Assembly: GCA_000171835.1 (NCBI GenBank)
Contig: ABHC01000012.1
Location: forward strand, 112,609-176,608
Direction of reading: 5' to 3'
Source of the DNA: an alpha proteobacterium BAL199
GTDB lineage: Bacteria > Pseudomonadota > Alphaproteobacteria > Thalassobaculales > Thalassobaculaceae
DNA: 64,000 bases
Positions within the stretch are counted from its first letter, which is position 1. The number at the start of each line of letters is the position of its first letter. Under the pieces are notes generated by a model. It did no database searches. It was not told where the DNA came from and was given only the letters and a program-made list of their open reading frames with translations. The position numbers and the translations under genes were made by a program. Below are positions 1-10,318 of the stretch, piece after piece.

Positions 1-20
1 GCTATCGAAAGGATCACGGC

Positions 21-659
21 ATGGCCGGGCCAACCGTCGACGACGCTATTGCCGCCTACGACCGGCTGTCCGAAGATCTTGCACCGCGCTATGCAGCAGG
101 CGGAGGCGAACAGTTTCTCAAGCGTCACGCCGAACTGCTGCCGCCGCTACCGGGCCCGGTTCTGGACATCGGTGCCGGCAGTGGCGTGCATGCCGACGCA
201 CTCGCCGCCCGCGGGTACCGAGTCGTCGCGGTCGAGCCGTCAGCGGGTATGCGCGCCGAGGCTGCCCGGTTGTTCCCCGGCTCATCGGTGGAATGGATCG
301 ATGACCGCTTGCCTGCGCTTGAACGTGTTCGGCAGGGCGGCGAGTTGTTCGCCTTCATCCTGATCAACGCGGTGTGGATGCATGTACCGCCGCCTGACCG
401 CCCGGCCGCCTGTGCGGCCTTGGCATCGCTTGCCGCACCGGGCGCGGTACTGTCCCTGGCGTTGCGCCGGGGCCCCTCGCCCGCCGATCGACCGATGCAC
501 GACTGCGATCCCGACATCATTGCGGCGGAGTTCGTCGACCACGGTTTCGCTGAGATCCAGCGCAGCGTTCACGACGGCAGCGATTCCGGAGCGGGCGTTA
601 CCTTTGTCCGCCTGAATTTCCGGCGAGATGCAATCGCCCCTACCAAGAGGCCATCATGA
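21..659 (+). CDS. Class I SAM-dependent methyltransferase
   Basis: 212 aa. Motif I of the Rossmann-type methyltransferase fold (VLDIGAGSG, about residues 47-55) is clear, followed by an acidic residue ending strand 2 (VVAVEPS, about 67-73). It should transfer a methyl group from S-adenosylmethionine to an unknown acceptor in the cytoplasm. An AAGGA ribosome site lies 7 nt before the ATG. The stop overlaps the start of the next gene by ATGA, so it is translated with the enoyl-CoA hydratase and thioesterase that follow. The substrate cannot be read from the sequence; the neighbours suggest acyl-CoA or aromatic-acid metabolism but do not prove it. Confidence 0.85.
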   Translation: MAGPTVDDAIAAYDRLSEDLAPRYAAGGGEQFLKRHAELLPPLPGPVLDIGAGSGVHADALAARGYRVVAVEPSAGMRAEAARLFPGSSVEWIDDRLPALERVRQGGELFAFILINAVWMHVPPPDRPAACAALASLAAPGAVLSLALRRGPSPADRPMHDCDPDIIAAEFVDHGFAEIQRSVHDGSDSGAGVTFVRLNFRRDAIAPTKRPS

Positions 660-1453
660 CCTACGAGACGATCACATTCGAGCGGATCGGGGAGATTGCC
701 CGGATCGCCCTGAACCGGCCGGAGAAGCGCAACGCCGTCAACGACGCGGTCCATGCCGACCTGCGCGACTCGCTATCGTCGATCGAGCGCGACCGATCAG
801 TCAAAGCGCTGATCCTGACCGGTACCGGCGACCGGGCGTTCTGCTCCGGCCAAGACCTGTCGGCCCGCACACCACCGAAGGCAGGCCGGCCGGTGCGCGA
901 CCTCGGTGCCGGGCTGGAGAAGAGCTACAACGCCCTGATCCGCCGCCTGCGCGACCTGCCGATGCCGGTCATCACCGCCCTGAACGGCGTAGCAGCCGGG
1001 GCCGGCGCCGGGCTGGCACTCGCCGGCGACGTGATGGTCGCGGCACGGTCCGCATCGATGGTGATCTCCTTCGCCAGGATCGGCCTGGTTCCGGACGCCG
1101 GGGTCACCCACCACCTGCCCCGGTTGATCGGCGAAGGCCGCGCCCTGGCAGCGGCGCTCACCATGGACCCGATCGATGCCGAGCGCCTGCTGGCCTGGGG
1201 GATCGCTTGGCAGGTGGTCGACGGCCCGGAACTGCCCGCCGCGAGTCTGGCCATGGCCGAGCGCCTGGCGGTCCTCCCGCCAAAGGCGGTGCTTGGTACC
1301 CGGCGGCTGATGCGCTCCTCCCTCGGCAACGATCTGAACACCCAACTGGCAATGGAACGCGACCTGCAGCGCGAGTGTGGCTTCTCCCAGGACTACGGAG
1401 AGGGCGTGAACGCCTTCCTGGAAAAGCGCAAACCGAGGTTCACCGGCCAATGA
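656..1453 (+). CDS. Enoyl-CoA hydratase/isomerase family protein (PaaG-like)
   Basis: 265 aa, the usual crotonase length. It has the oxyanion-hole segments AFCSGQDLS (about 61-69) and NGVAAGAGAGLALAGD (about 107-122), typical of crotonases that hydrate or isomerise enoyl-CoA esters. The GQDLS form is common in PaaG/PaaB-type isomerases of phenylacetate degradation, but no other paa genes except the following PaaI-like thioesterase are present, so the substrate is open. Both gene borders are ATGA overlaps, showing a tight three-gene unit. The segment where many hydratases carry a catalytic Glu reads RIGLVPDAG, so an Asp-type isomerase is more likely than a hydratase. Confidence 0.88.
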   Translation: MTYETITFERIGEIARIALNRPEKRNAVNDAVHADLRDSLSSIERDRSVKALILTGTGDRAFCSGQDLSARTPPKAGRPVRDLGAGLEKSYNALIRRLRDLPMPVITALNGVAAGAGAGLALAGDVMVAARSASMVISFARIGLVPDAGVTHHLPRLIGEGRALAAALTMDPIDAERLLAWGIAWQVVDGPELPAASLAMAERLAVLPPKAVLGTRRLMRSSLGNDLNTQLAMERDLQRECGFSQDYGEGVNAFLEKRKPRFTGQ

Positions 1454-1875
1454 CCAACAACGACATCCACCCGGTCGCCCGGCATCTCGCCGAACACGAT
1501 ACCGCCGCCCGTGAGCTGGGGATCGAGGTTCTGGAAGCCCGTCCCGGTTACGCCCGGTGCGCGCTGACGATCGCGCCGCGCCACACGAACCCACACGGCA
1601 TGTGCCATGGCGGCGTGCTGTTCACCTTCGCCGACAGTACCTTCGGCTACGCCTGTAACGCCTACAATCAGGTTACTGTGGCCCAAGGCGCCGACATCGA
1701 TTTCATCCGGCCCAGCAAGCCCGGCGACCGTCTGATCGCGGTGGCGGAAGAACGCGCGCGGGCCGGACGCAGCGGAATCTACGACATCGCCGTCACGACC
1801 GAAGCCGGCGAGACCGTCGCGCTGATGCGCGGGCGCTCGCGCGTCGTCGGCGGTGCAATCGTGCCGGAGAGCTAA
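1450..1875 (+). CDS. paaI: PaaI-like hotdog-fold acyl-CoA thioesterase
   Basis: 141 aa. The motif NPHGMCHGGVLFTFADSTFG (residues about 48-67) is the signature of hydroxyphenylacetyl-CoA thioesterases of the PaaI family: HGG loop followed by the helix carrying the catalytic Asp. It hydrolyses stalled or misrouted acyl-CoA esters to free CoA. The ATG overlaps the stop of the crotonase gene, which fixes the start and argues for co-translation. Its own stop overlaps the stop of the convergent GNAT gene by a few bases. PaaI is the best name by motif, but a broader medium-chain thioesterase role is possible. Confidence 0.85.
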   Translation: MTNNDIHPVARHLAEHDTAARELGIEVLEARPGYARCALTIAPRHTNPHGMCHGGVLFTFADSTFGYACNAYNQVTVAQGADIDFIRPSKPGDRLIAVAEERARAGRSGIYDIAVTTEAGETVALMRGRSRVVGGAIVPES

Positions 1876-2438
1876 CCTGCCGCCGCCCGCCAGTCGGACG
1901 CAGTCAGCCGGTACAAAACATGCCGACGCATCGGATGACCCTCCTCGATCGACGGATGATCGAAGTCGTTTGCCGAGTCGTGGATCATGCCGAGCCGTTC
2001 CATCACTGCCCGCGACCGCGTGTTGGCGACGACGGTGAACGAGACGACCTCGGGCAGATTCAGGATCTCGAACCCGAACCCGACGGCAGCGCGCGCCGCC
2101 TCCGTCGCATAGCCCTTGCCCCAGGCCGCGCGCGACAGGCGCCAACCGATCTCGACACACGGTCCGCACGGGATCTCGTAGGTCGGCACGTTCAGCCCAA
2201 CGAAGCCGATGAACGGCTCACCGCCCTTCACCTCGACCGCATACCAGCCCCAGCCGCGTTCAGCCATGCGGGCGACGATCCGGCCTGCCACGTCGTCGCT
2301 TTCGGCACGCGTCAGCAACCAGGGAAAGTGCTGCATCACCTCCGGGTCGGCGTTCAGGGTCGCGAAGGGCGCGAAGTCGCTGTCCCGCCAAGCGCGTAGA
2401 ATCAGACGGTCGGTTTGAATTGATTTGATATCGATCAT
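1872..2438 (-). CDS. GNAT family N-acetyltransferase (RimJ/RimL-like)
   Basis: 188 aa. The start TDRLILRAWRDSDF and the pattern IGWRLSRAAWGKGYATEAAR (acetyl-CoA pyrophosphate loop, about 98-117) followed by NTRSRAVMERLGM (about 139-151) are those of the Acetyltransf_3 branch of GNATs, which includes RimJ/RimL ribosomal-protein acetyltransferases and many small-molecule acetylases. The substrate cannot be assigned. It is convergent with the thioesterase gene, and the two stop codons overlap. The single-gene unit faces away from arsC, with about 70 bp between their starts. Confidence 0.85.
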   Translation of the reverse strand: MIDIKSIQTDRLILRAWRDSDFAPFATLNADPEVMQHFPWLLTRAESDDVAGRIVARMAERGWGWYAVEVKGGEPFIGFVGLNVPTYEIPCGPCVEIGWRLSRAAWGKGYATEAARAAVGFGFEILNLPEVVSFTVVANTRSRAVMERLGMIHDSANDFDHPSIEEGHPMRRHVLYRLTASDWRAAAG

Positions 2439-2507
2439 GACGATGCGACCATATGCCGGTCATTATCGCGGAGCCAGATTGAGTTTGATCCACCTTGAGA
2501 GGTCGTG

Positions 2508-2855
2508 ATGTCCGTTCGCATCTATCACAACCCGCGCTGCTCAAAGTCGCGCCAGACCCTGCAGTTGCTGCGCGACCGGGGGATCGAGCCGGAGGTCGTG
2601 GAGTACCTCAAGCACCCGCCGTCGGCGGTGGAACTGGACGCTATCATCCGGGCGCTCGGCATACAGCCGCGCGACCTTATGCGCCGCAAGGAGGCACCCT
2701 ACACCGACCTCAAGCTCGACGATCCGGCAATGGCGCGCGGCGACCTGCTGATGGCGATGGTCGAGAACCCGGTGTTGATCGAACGGCCGATCGTAGTCAA
2801 CGGCGACAAGGTCGCGATCGGCCGTCCGCCGGAAGCGGTTCTTGCGATCCTATAA
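2508..2855 (+). CDS. arsC: ArsC family reductase (glutaredoxin-dependent arsenate reductase type)
   Basis: 115 aa. It has the N-terminal catalytic motif YHNPRCSKSRQTL (Cys about 11), the arginine at RRKEAPYTDL and the segment NPVLIERPIVV, matching the Cys and two of the arginines used by E. coli ArsC to bind and reduce arsenate with glutathione and glutaredoxin. I chose the ATG at 2508 over the GTG just before it, because a GAGAGG site sits 6-8 nt upstream. There is no arsR, acr3 or arsB beside it, so it may be one of the ArsC-like proteins (YffB/Spx type) with a general thiol role rather than part of an arsenic island. Confidence 0.85.
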   Translation: MSVRIYHNPRCSKSRQTLQLLRDRGIEPEVVEYLKHPPSAVELDAIIRALGIQPRDLMRRKEAPYTDLKLDDPAMARGDLLMAMVENPVLIERPIVVNGDKVAIGRPPEAVLAIL

Positions 2856-2870
2856 CGCCAAGCGTTGCCG

Positions 2871-4232
2871 CTACTCGGCTGTCCCGACATTTGGGCGGCC
2901 AAAGCGGGCCTCCATCTCCCGACGCACCTTGAAGATCTGGCTGGTCTCGTCGACGTCGACATCGACCCAGGCCAGCCGCTCGCCCAGCTTCACATCACGC
3001 TTCAGCTTGACGTTATGGGCAAGGCCGAGCGGCAGATACCCGTTCTCCAGCGAGGCCTCCGCTGGTGTCTGCTTGCCCCACACGCAGTAGCCGCCCTCGC
3101 CGTCCAAGGTCTCGCCGGCTTTAAGATCCCGCTTGGCCGTCGCCACCACGTCCGAGAAGAAGCCGATCGGGCTGCCGGTCGGCTCATTGCGCAACGCGGC
3201 GGACGCCACCGACACCCCGAGCTCCAGCCCGATCATGTGGGTCGGGCGGTACAGGGCAGCGTATCGGTACGAGCTGTCGTGGAGCATCTTGTACTCCTCG
3301 AAGCAGTAGGTCGCGTAGTCGGTCTCCGCCTCGACGACCACGTAGGTCCCGAACTGCAGGTTCACCGGCACGTCCGAGCCGTCGCGATGCAGCGACGACA
3401 CCACCTCCGTCGTGCCCGCGAAATCGACCTGTCCGCCAGACGACCGCGGCTTGCAGACCTCCGCCAGTTCCAGCCGCGACGATGGCGGGAAATGCAGGCC
3501 GTCGGCTTGCGGGCGCAGACCCGTGGCATTGCACACCGCCGACATCTCGATGCCCGACTTGGTGCCATCGATGAAACTGTTGAACATCTTCGGGTTCAAC
3601 CGACCGCGCTTCACCATCTCCATGTCGAAGCCGAAATTCTCCCACACCGTGTCCGGGGTCGATGCGTGGTGGCGCGGCAGATAGCGGGTGCCCTTGCCGG
3701 CGCAGACCACCTTGAACCCGATCGATCGCGCCCAGTCGACGTGCTCGCTGATCAGCGCCGGCTGGTCACCCCAGGCCAGCGTGTAGACCAATCCGGCCGC
3801 TTCGGCCTTCGCTGCCAGTAGCGGTCCGGCGACGACATCTGCCTCGACGTTGACCATGACGATGTGGCGGCCATGCTCGATCGCCATCAGGCAGTGCTTG
3901 ATGCCGATGGCCGGATCGCCGGTCGCGTCGATGAGCACCTCCAGCCCGTCGGCCTTGATCAGCGCCTCGGCGTTGTCCGTCACGAACGTTGTGCCGTCCT
4001 TGAGCGCGTCATCAAAACTGGATGCCGCGTACCGTTCCGCCTCCCATTCGATGTGGCGCAGTTGGTCCTTGGCGCGCGGGACGTCCAGATCGGCGATGCC
4101 AAGGATGTGGGTGCCCTTGGTCAGGCGGGCCTGCGAGAGATACATCGCGCCGAACTTGCCAGCGCCGATGATCCCTACCCGGACCGGGCGTCCTTCTTCG
4201 GCCCGCTTGGCCAGCATGCGAGAGAGGTTCAT
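2871..4232 (-). CDS. NAD(P)-dependent oxidoreductase with C-terminal SAF domain
   Basis: 453 aa. The N-terminus has a dinucleotide-binding fold (VGIIGAGKFGAMYL, about 17-30) like homoserine dehydrogenase or Gfo/Idh/MocA enzymes. The C-terminal third (about 340-430) has the pattern of an SAF/antifreeze-like domain (AKRDLKAGETLDGEGGY, later RDVKLGERL). Such two-part proteins occur in sugar-acid and amino-acid catabolic operons, mostly without assigned substrates. I start it at MNLSRML because GGAGA precedes that ATG by 6 nt; an in-frame extension of 38 codons upstream has no support. It is the last gene of the gntR-dioxygenase-oxidoreductase unit, 37 bp after the dioxygenase gene. It probably oxidises the hydroxylated product, which is inference. 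Confidence 0.8.
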   Translation of the reverse strand: MNLSRMLAKRAEEGRPVRVGIIGAGKFGAMYLSQARLTKGTHILGIADLDVPRAKDQLRHIEWEAERYAASSFDDALKDGTTFVTDNAEALIKADGLEVLIDATGDPAIGIKHCLMAIEHGRHIVMVNVEADVVAGPLLAAKAEAAGLVYTLAWGDQPALISEHVDWARSIGFKVVCAGKGTRYLPRHHASTPDTVWENFGFDMEMVKRGRLNPKMFNSFIDGTKSGIEMSAVCNATGLRPQADGLHFPPSSRLELAEVCKPRSSGGQVDFAGTTEVVSSLHRDGSDVPVNLQFGTYVVVEAETDYATYCFEEYKMLHDSSYRYAALYRPTHMIGLELGVSVASAALRNEPTGSPIGFFSDVVATAKRDLKAGETLDGEGGYCVWGKQTPAEASLENGYLPLGLAHNVKLKRDVKLGERLAWVDVDVDETSQIFKVRREMEARFGRPNVGTAE

Positions 4233-4269
4233 CGAATTCTCCAGTTCACGGCGATCCAAACATGCCGCG

Positions 4270-5067
4270 TCAGGCGGCGTGGCGCTCCTGCGCCGCCAAC
4301 TCGGTGAGGCAATCGTCGGCCAGCGGCTTGATCGGCGTGAAATCACGGTGCGCGATCCACTCCGCGCGCTTGAAGGCCCGGATGTGGTTGTCGACGTGGC
4401 ACAGGCTCAGATAGACGATGGTGCGCGGAAACGGGCTGATGTTCGGCGGGCTGGCGTGCACCAGATTACCGTGGAACACGATGATCGAACCGGCCGGCCC
4501 GGTCGGGGCGACGCAGCCGCCTTCCTTCGCCAGGCGGCTGACCTCATCGCGCGACAAGGTCCACAACGGGTAGCTGGTGGTCTCCAGATCGTGCCCTGCC
4601 TCCAAGGTGCCGGCCTTGTGGCTGCCCGGAATGAACATCAACGGGCCATTGACCGCCGACACCTCGTCCAGGAACAGCGCGATGTTCATGGCGCGCGGCT
4701 CCGGCATCTCGTCGTCGCGGTGCCAGGTGCCGAAATCCTGGTGCCACTGCCAGACATCGCCATCGAACGCGGCTTTGGCGTTGATCTTGAACTGGTGCAT
4801 GTAGACCGGGCCGTCGAGCAACTGCATCACCGTCTCGACCAGCCGCGGATGCGCGCCGAGCCGCCGGAACCCGTCGTCATAGGTGTGGGCGGCGAACGCG
4901 GTGCGGGCAACACCCGTGCTCTCCCGCCACACCTCCTCTCGGTCGAGCTTGAAGATCGACTGGGCGCGCCGGTGCAGCACGCTGGTCTCATCCGGGGTAA
5001 ACGCGCTCGGCAAGAACAGGTAGCCGTCCTTGTCGAACTGCTCGAGTTGGCTCTGGTCGAGTTTCAT
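4270..5067 (-). CDS. Phytanoyl-CoA dioxygenase (PhyH) family Fe(II)/2-oxoglutarate oxygenase, EctD-like
   Basis: 265 aa. The iron triad is visible: His109 and Asp111 in WQWHQDFGTWH, and His204 in NLVHASPPN, with Arg215 placed to bind the 2-oxoglutarate carboxylate. The stretch HQDFGTWHRDDEMP plus NGPLMFIPGSH is close to the signature of ectoine hydroxylase EctD (HSDFETWHxEDGMP). The Asp is kept, so this is a hydroxylase and not a halogenase of the SyrB2 kind. No ectoine synthesis genes are present in the window, so the substrate is probably a different small molecule. It lies between the GntR regulator (34 bp) and the SAF oxidoreductase (37 bp), in the same operon. Confidence 0.85.
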   Translation of the reverse strand: MKLDQSQLEQFDKDGYLFLPSAFTPDETSVLHRRAQSIFKLDREEVWRESTGVARTAFAAHTYDDGFRRLGAHPRLVETVMQLLDGPVYMHQFKINAKAAFDGDVWQWHQDFGTWHRDDEMPEPRAMNIALFLDEVSAVNGPLMFIPGSHKAGTLEAGHDLETTSYPLWTLSRDEVSRLAKEGGCVAPTGPAGSIIVFHGNLVHASPPNISPFPRTIVYLSLCHVDNHIRAFKRAEWIAHRDFTPIKPLADDCLTELAAQERHAA

Positions 5068-5101
5068 GGCGTTTCCTTTCCCATCAAGCCTGCTTTGGGT
5101 C

Positions 5102-5794
5102 TCAGGCCGTATTGGCGCTCCGCGCCTTGCTGATCAGTCGCCGCCGGGTTTCCTCGCCGGCCCGGGCGGCGTGCTCGCGGGCCAGGGTTTCGGCGGTTGC
5201 AGCGTCGCCGACGCGGATGGCATCGGCAATCGCGGTATGCTCCAGCCAAATGCGGGTCGCCAACGATCGGTCGGTCTTGACCACCGCCATCACCCGGCGG
5301 ATCTGCGGGCGTTGACTGTCGGAGACCTCGGTCAGCACAGGGTTGCCCGACAGAACGTTGATCGCCGAGTGGAACGCCAGATCCCAGTCAACGGCCGCCG
5401 GAATATCGCCCACCTGTTCGGCCGCGGCGCCCTTTGCTAGCGCTTCGCTCAATGCGGTTACTTCGAGCGTCGGGTCCGCCGCCACCCGTTGCGCCGCCAG
5501 ACGAGCCGACAGGCCCTCCATCACCGCGCGGACTTCGTAGAGGTGGTACAGCCGCTGTGGGTCGATCGGCGCCACTACCAGCCCGCGCACCCCCTGCTCG
5601 ACCGCCAGGCCCGAGCTCTTGAGCATGGCCAAGGCATGGCTGACCGGCTGGCGGGAGACGCCGAGATCGGCGGCGAGCTTTTCCTGTCGCAGGCGTTGTC
5701 CCGGCGGCAACGAGCCGATGGAGATCGCATCGACCAGCCGCTCATAAACCTGATCGATCAATACGGGACGGGATTCGAGTGTGCGAAGTTCCAC
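5102..5794 (-). CDS. GntR family transcriptional regulator, FadR/FCD subfamily
   Basis: 230 aa. The N-terminal winged helix is at about 10-75 (LRQEKLAADLGVSRQPVSHAL is the recognition helix region). A C-terminal all-helical FCD ligand domain follows, with candidate metal ligands in WDLAFHSAI and in EHTAIADAI and REHAAR. FCD regulators bind small organic acids and usually repress the adjacent catabolic genes. An AGGAG site lies 6 nt before the ATG, and a perfect palindrome lies just upstream over the promoter -10, so autorepression of the whole three-gene operon is likely. Confidence 0.9.
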   Translation of the reverse strand: MELRTLESRPVLIDQVYERLVDAISIGSLPPGQRLRQEKLAADLGVSRQPVSHALAMLKSSGLAVEQGVRGLVVAPIDPQRLYHLYEVRAVMEGLSARLAAQRVAADPTLEVTALSEALAKGAAAEQVGDIPAAVDWDLAFHSAINVLSGNPVLTEVSDSQRPQIRRVMAVVKTDRSLATRIWLEHTAIADAIRVGDAATAETLAREHAARAGEETRRRLISKARSANTA

Positions 5795-5805
5795 CGGACG
5801 CTCCT

Positions 5806-5822
5806 TTGAATTCTGAATTCAA
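5806..5822. promoter_or_regulatory. Perfect 17-bp palindrome, likely GntR operator
   Basis: The sequence TTGAATTC-T-GAATTCAA is an exact inverted repeat about one central base. It lies 12 bp upstream of the gntR start codon, immediately before the AGGAG ribosome site, and its distal half forms the -10 hexamer of the predicted promoter. FCD-type GntR proteins bind short palindromes of this form in their own promoters. Binding is inferred and was not observed. Confidence 0.65.
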
Positions 5823-5845
5823 TAACGTGGATCCGACGATGTCAA
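5817..5845 (-). promoter_or_regulatory. Sigma70-type promoter of the gntR operon
   Basis: On the minus strand, a consensus -35 TTGACA (5845-5840) is followed after exactly 17 bp by TTGAAT (5822-5817; four of six matches to TATAAT). Transcription would start near 5810 and leave a leader of about 15 nt that contains the AGGAG site. The -10 lies inside the palindrome. Confidence 0.55.
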
Positions 5846-5869
5846 CGCATCAGTGTAGCGCAAATGCAA

Positions 5870-5893
5870 AGGGCCGCCCCATAGGACGGCCCT
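5870..5893 (-). terminator. Rho-independent terminator of katG
   Basis: On the minus strand AGGGCCG and CGGCCCT form a 7-bp stem with a 10-nt loop, followed by TTTGCATTTG. It sits about 35 bp after the katG stop and upstream of the gntR promoter, so it isolates the gntR operon from katG readthrough. The T-run is short, so termination may be partial. Confidence 0.55.
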
Positions 5894-5928
5894 CCACGCA
5901 CTCATGCCGAAACGTCACTCAAAACCGG

Positions 5929-8556
<2,628 letters not shown>

Positions 8557-9276
8557 CTATACCCCGGCGCTGCCCACAGTGAATCCGCCGCAGACATACA
8601 GGATCTGCCCGGTTACGAAGCTCGAACGGCCGTCCAGGAAGAACGCCACAGCGTTGGCAATGTCGGCGGGGACGCCAATCCGGCCAACCGGGATCGAGTC
8701 CAAGATCTTCTGGGTGCGCGGATCCTGGGACGGGTTGGCGGCGCGCCACAGCGGGGTCTCGATGCTGCCCGGCGCCACCGCATTGACGGTGATCCCGTCG
8801 CGCGCCAGTTCCAACGCCCAGGTCTTCACCAATCCATGCAGCGCCGATTTGGAAGCCGCGTAGCTGGTCCGCAGTTCCTTGCCCAACGCTGCGCGCGATG
8901 AAATCGCCGCGATCCGCCCGGACCGCGCCGTCTTCATGCCCGGCAGCAGAGCTTGTGTGATGCGGATGGCGGGCCGTACGTTCAACGCCATGACCGCGTC
9001 GAAGTCTTCCAGCTTGGTATCCTCAAGCAGGTTCGGTCGGACGTGGCCGACATTGTGGACCACCCGGGTGATCGGGCCGTCCGACAACGCCTCGCGCACC
9101 GCCGCATCGGTAGCGTCACCGTCCATCAGGTCGACCTGGATCCAGCGGGCCGCCATCGCCGGTTCGGGACGGACCCGGTCGAGGATGGTTACCTCGTATC
9201 CATCGTCCAGCAGCCGCTCGACAATGCCGCGCCCGATTGACTGGGAACCGCCCGTCACCAGAACCCGCTCCGTCAT
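8557..9276 (-). CDS. Short-chain dehydrogenase/reductase (SDR)
   Basis: 239 aa. It has the classical SDR cofactor loop VTGGSQSIGRG (about 5-15), the catalytic Ser in AISSRAALG, the YAASK pair (Tyr and Lys), and the NAVAPGSIETP segment after them. It oxidises or reduces a hydroxyl or keto group with NAD(P)(H). The start at MTERV is preferred over the ATG four codons upstream, because GGAGG overlaps that upstream ATG and is spaced 6 nt from the chosen one. It is the last gene of the minus-strand acyl-CoA operon, 42 bp after the hydroxyacid dehydrogenase. Confidence 0.85.
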   Translation of the reverse strand: MTERVLVTGGSQSIGRGIVERLLDDGYEVTILDRVRPEPAMAARWIQVDLMDGDATDAAVREALSDGPITRVVHNVGHVRPNLLEDTKLEDFDAVMALNVRPAIRITQALLPGMKTARSGRIAAISSRAALGKELRTSYAASKSALHGLVKTWALELARDGITVNAVAPGSIETPLWRAANPSQDPRTQKILDSIPVGRIGVPADIANAVAFFLDGRSSFVTGQILYVCGGFTVGSAGV

Positions 9277-9318
9277 CGCATCCTCCACGGTCCAGCTGTT
9301 TCCAAGCGAAAGGCTCCG

Positions 9319-10275
9319 TTACCCGTCAATGGCTCGGATCGGCGCGCCACCGGCCCAGGCAGCAATATCCTCGACCATCTGTCCGTAGAACAGCCGGTAG
9401 GTGTCCTCGCTCGAGTAACCGATGTGCGGGGTCAGCACCACGTTGTCGAGCTTGCGGATCGGATCGTCAGCCGGAAGCGGCTCCTTGGAGAACACGTCGA
9501 TTGCCGCCCCCCGAATGCGCCCGGCCTTCAGCGTCTCCAGCAACGCTGTCTCGTCGACGATCGGACCGCGGGACGTGTTCACTAGAATTGCCGACGGCTT
9601 CATCCCGGCGAGATCCTTGGCGCCGATCAGCCCGGTCGTCCGGTCGGACAACAACAGGTGGATGGTGACCACGTCGGAGCGGGCGAACAACTCGTCCTTC
9701 GACACCAGTTCGGCACCGACTTCGGCGCAGCGCTCGGCGGTCAGGTTCTCGCTCCAGGCGATCACCTTCATGCCGAACGCCGACGCCCCGATCTTCGCGA
9801 CGGCCGAGCCAAGCCGCCCGAGTCCGACGCAGCCAAGGGTCTTGCCGGCGAGGTCGAAGCCCATGCGGGTCTGCCAACCGCCCTGCTTCATGACCTGCAC
9901 ATCGTGCGGAACGTGCCGGGCGGTCGCCAGAATCAAAGCCCAGGTATGCTCGGTGGTGCTGGTGCCGGACGTCGCGGTGCCGCAGCAGACTACACCCCGC
10001 TTGATGGCTGCCGCGAAATCCACCGACTTGTTGCGCATGCCGCTGGTGATGAACAGCTTCAGCTTGGGCAGACGCTCGAACACCGCCGCCGGGAACGGCG
10101 TGCGCTCGCGCATGGCGCAGACCACCTCGAAGTCGGCCAGCCGCGCCACCAGGGCGTCGTGCTCCACGAGGTTGTCGTTGAACACCACCGTCTCGAAGCC
10201 CGCCGGCAGGCTCTTCCAATCGGCAAGATCGAGAGCGGCGTTGGCGTAGTCGTCCAGGATCGCGATCCTCGGCAT
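9319..10275 (-). CDS. D-isomer-specific 2-hydroxyacid dehydrogenase family protein
   Basis: 318 aa. The NAD-binding glycine loop GLGRLG lies in the middle, and the catalytic trio is present: Arg in NTSRGPIVDE, Glu in SKEPLP, and His in LTPHIGY. The family (glyoxylate, hydroxypyruvate, phosphoglycerate dehydrogenases) interconverts 2-oxo and D-2-hydroxy acids. GGAGG upstream best supports the second of two adjacent ATGs (10275), and codons further upstream look untranslated. It lies in the operon between a CoA-transferase and an SDR, so it may act on a side product or a 2-hydroxy acid precursor of the pathway. That role is inference. Confidence 0.85.
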   Translation of the reverse strand: MPRIAILDDYANAALDLADWKSLPAGFETVVFNDNLVEHDALVARLADFEVVCAMRERTPFPAAVFERLPKLKLFITSGMRNKSVDFAAAIKRGVVCCGTATSGTSTTEHTWALILATARHVPHDVQVMKQGGWQTRMGFDLAGKTLGCVGLGRLGSAVAKIGASAFGMKVIAWSENLTAERCAEVGAELVSKDELFARSDVVTIHLLLSDRTTGLIGAKDLAGMKPSAILVNTSRGPIVDETALLETLKAGRIRGAAIDVFSKEPLPADDPIRKLDNVVLTPHIGYSSEDTYRLFYGQMVEDIAAWAGGAPIRAIDG

Positions 10276-10318
10276 CATATCCTCCACTATCAGATCAAGA
10301 AAGACCCGTATAGTATTG

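Noticed and set aside
4300..5060. EctD-like dioxygenase as a halogenase
   Set aside because: The Asp of the HxD iron motif is present (Asp111); SyrB2-type halogenases replace it with Ala or Gly.
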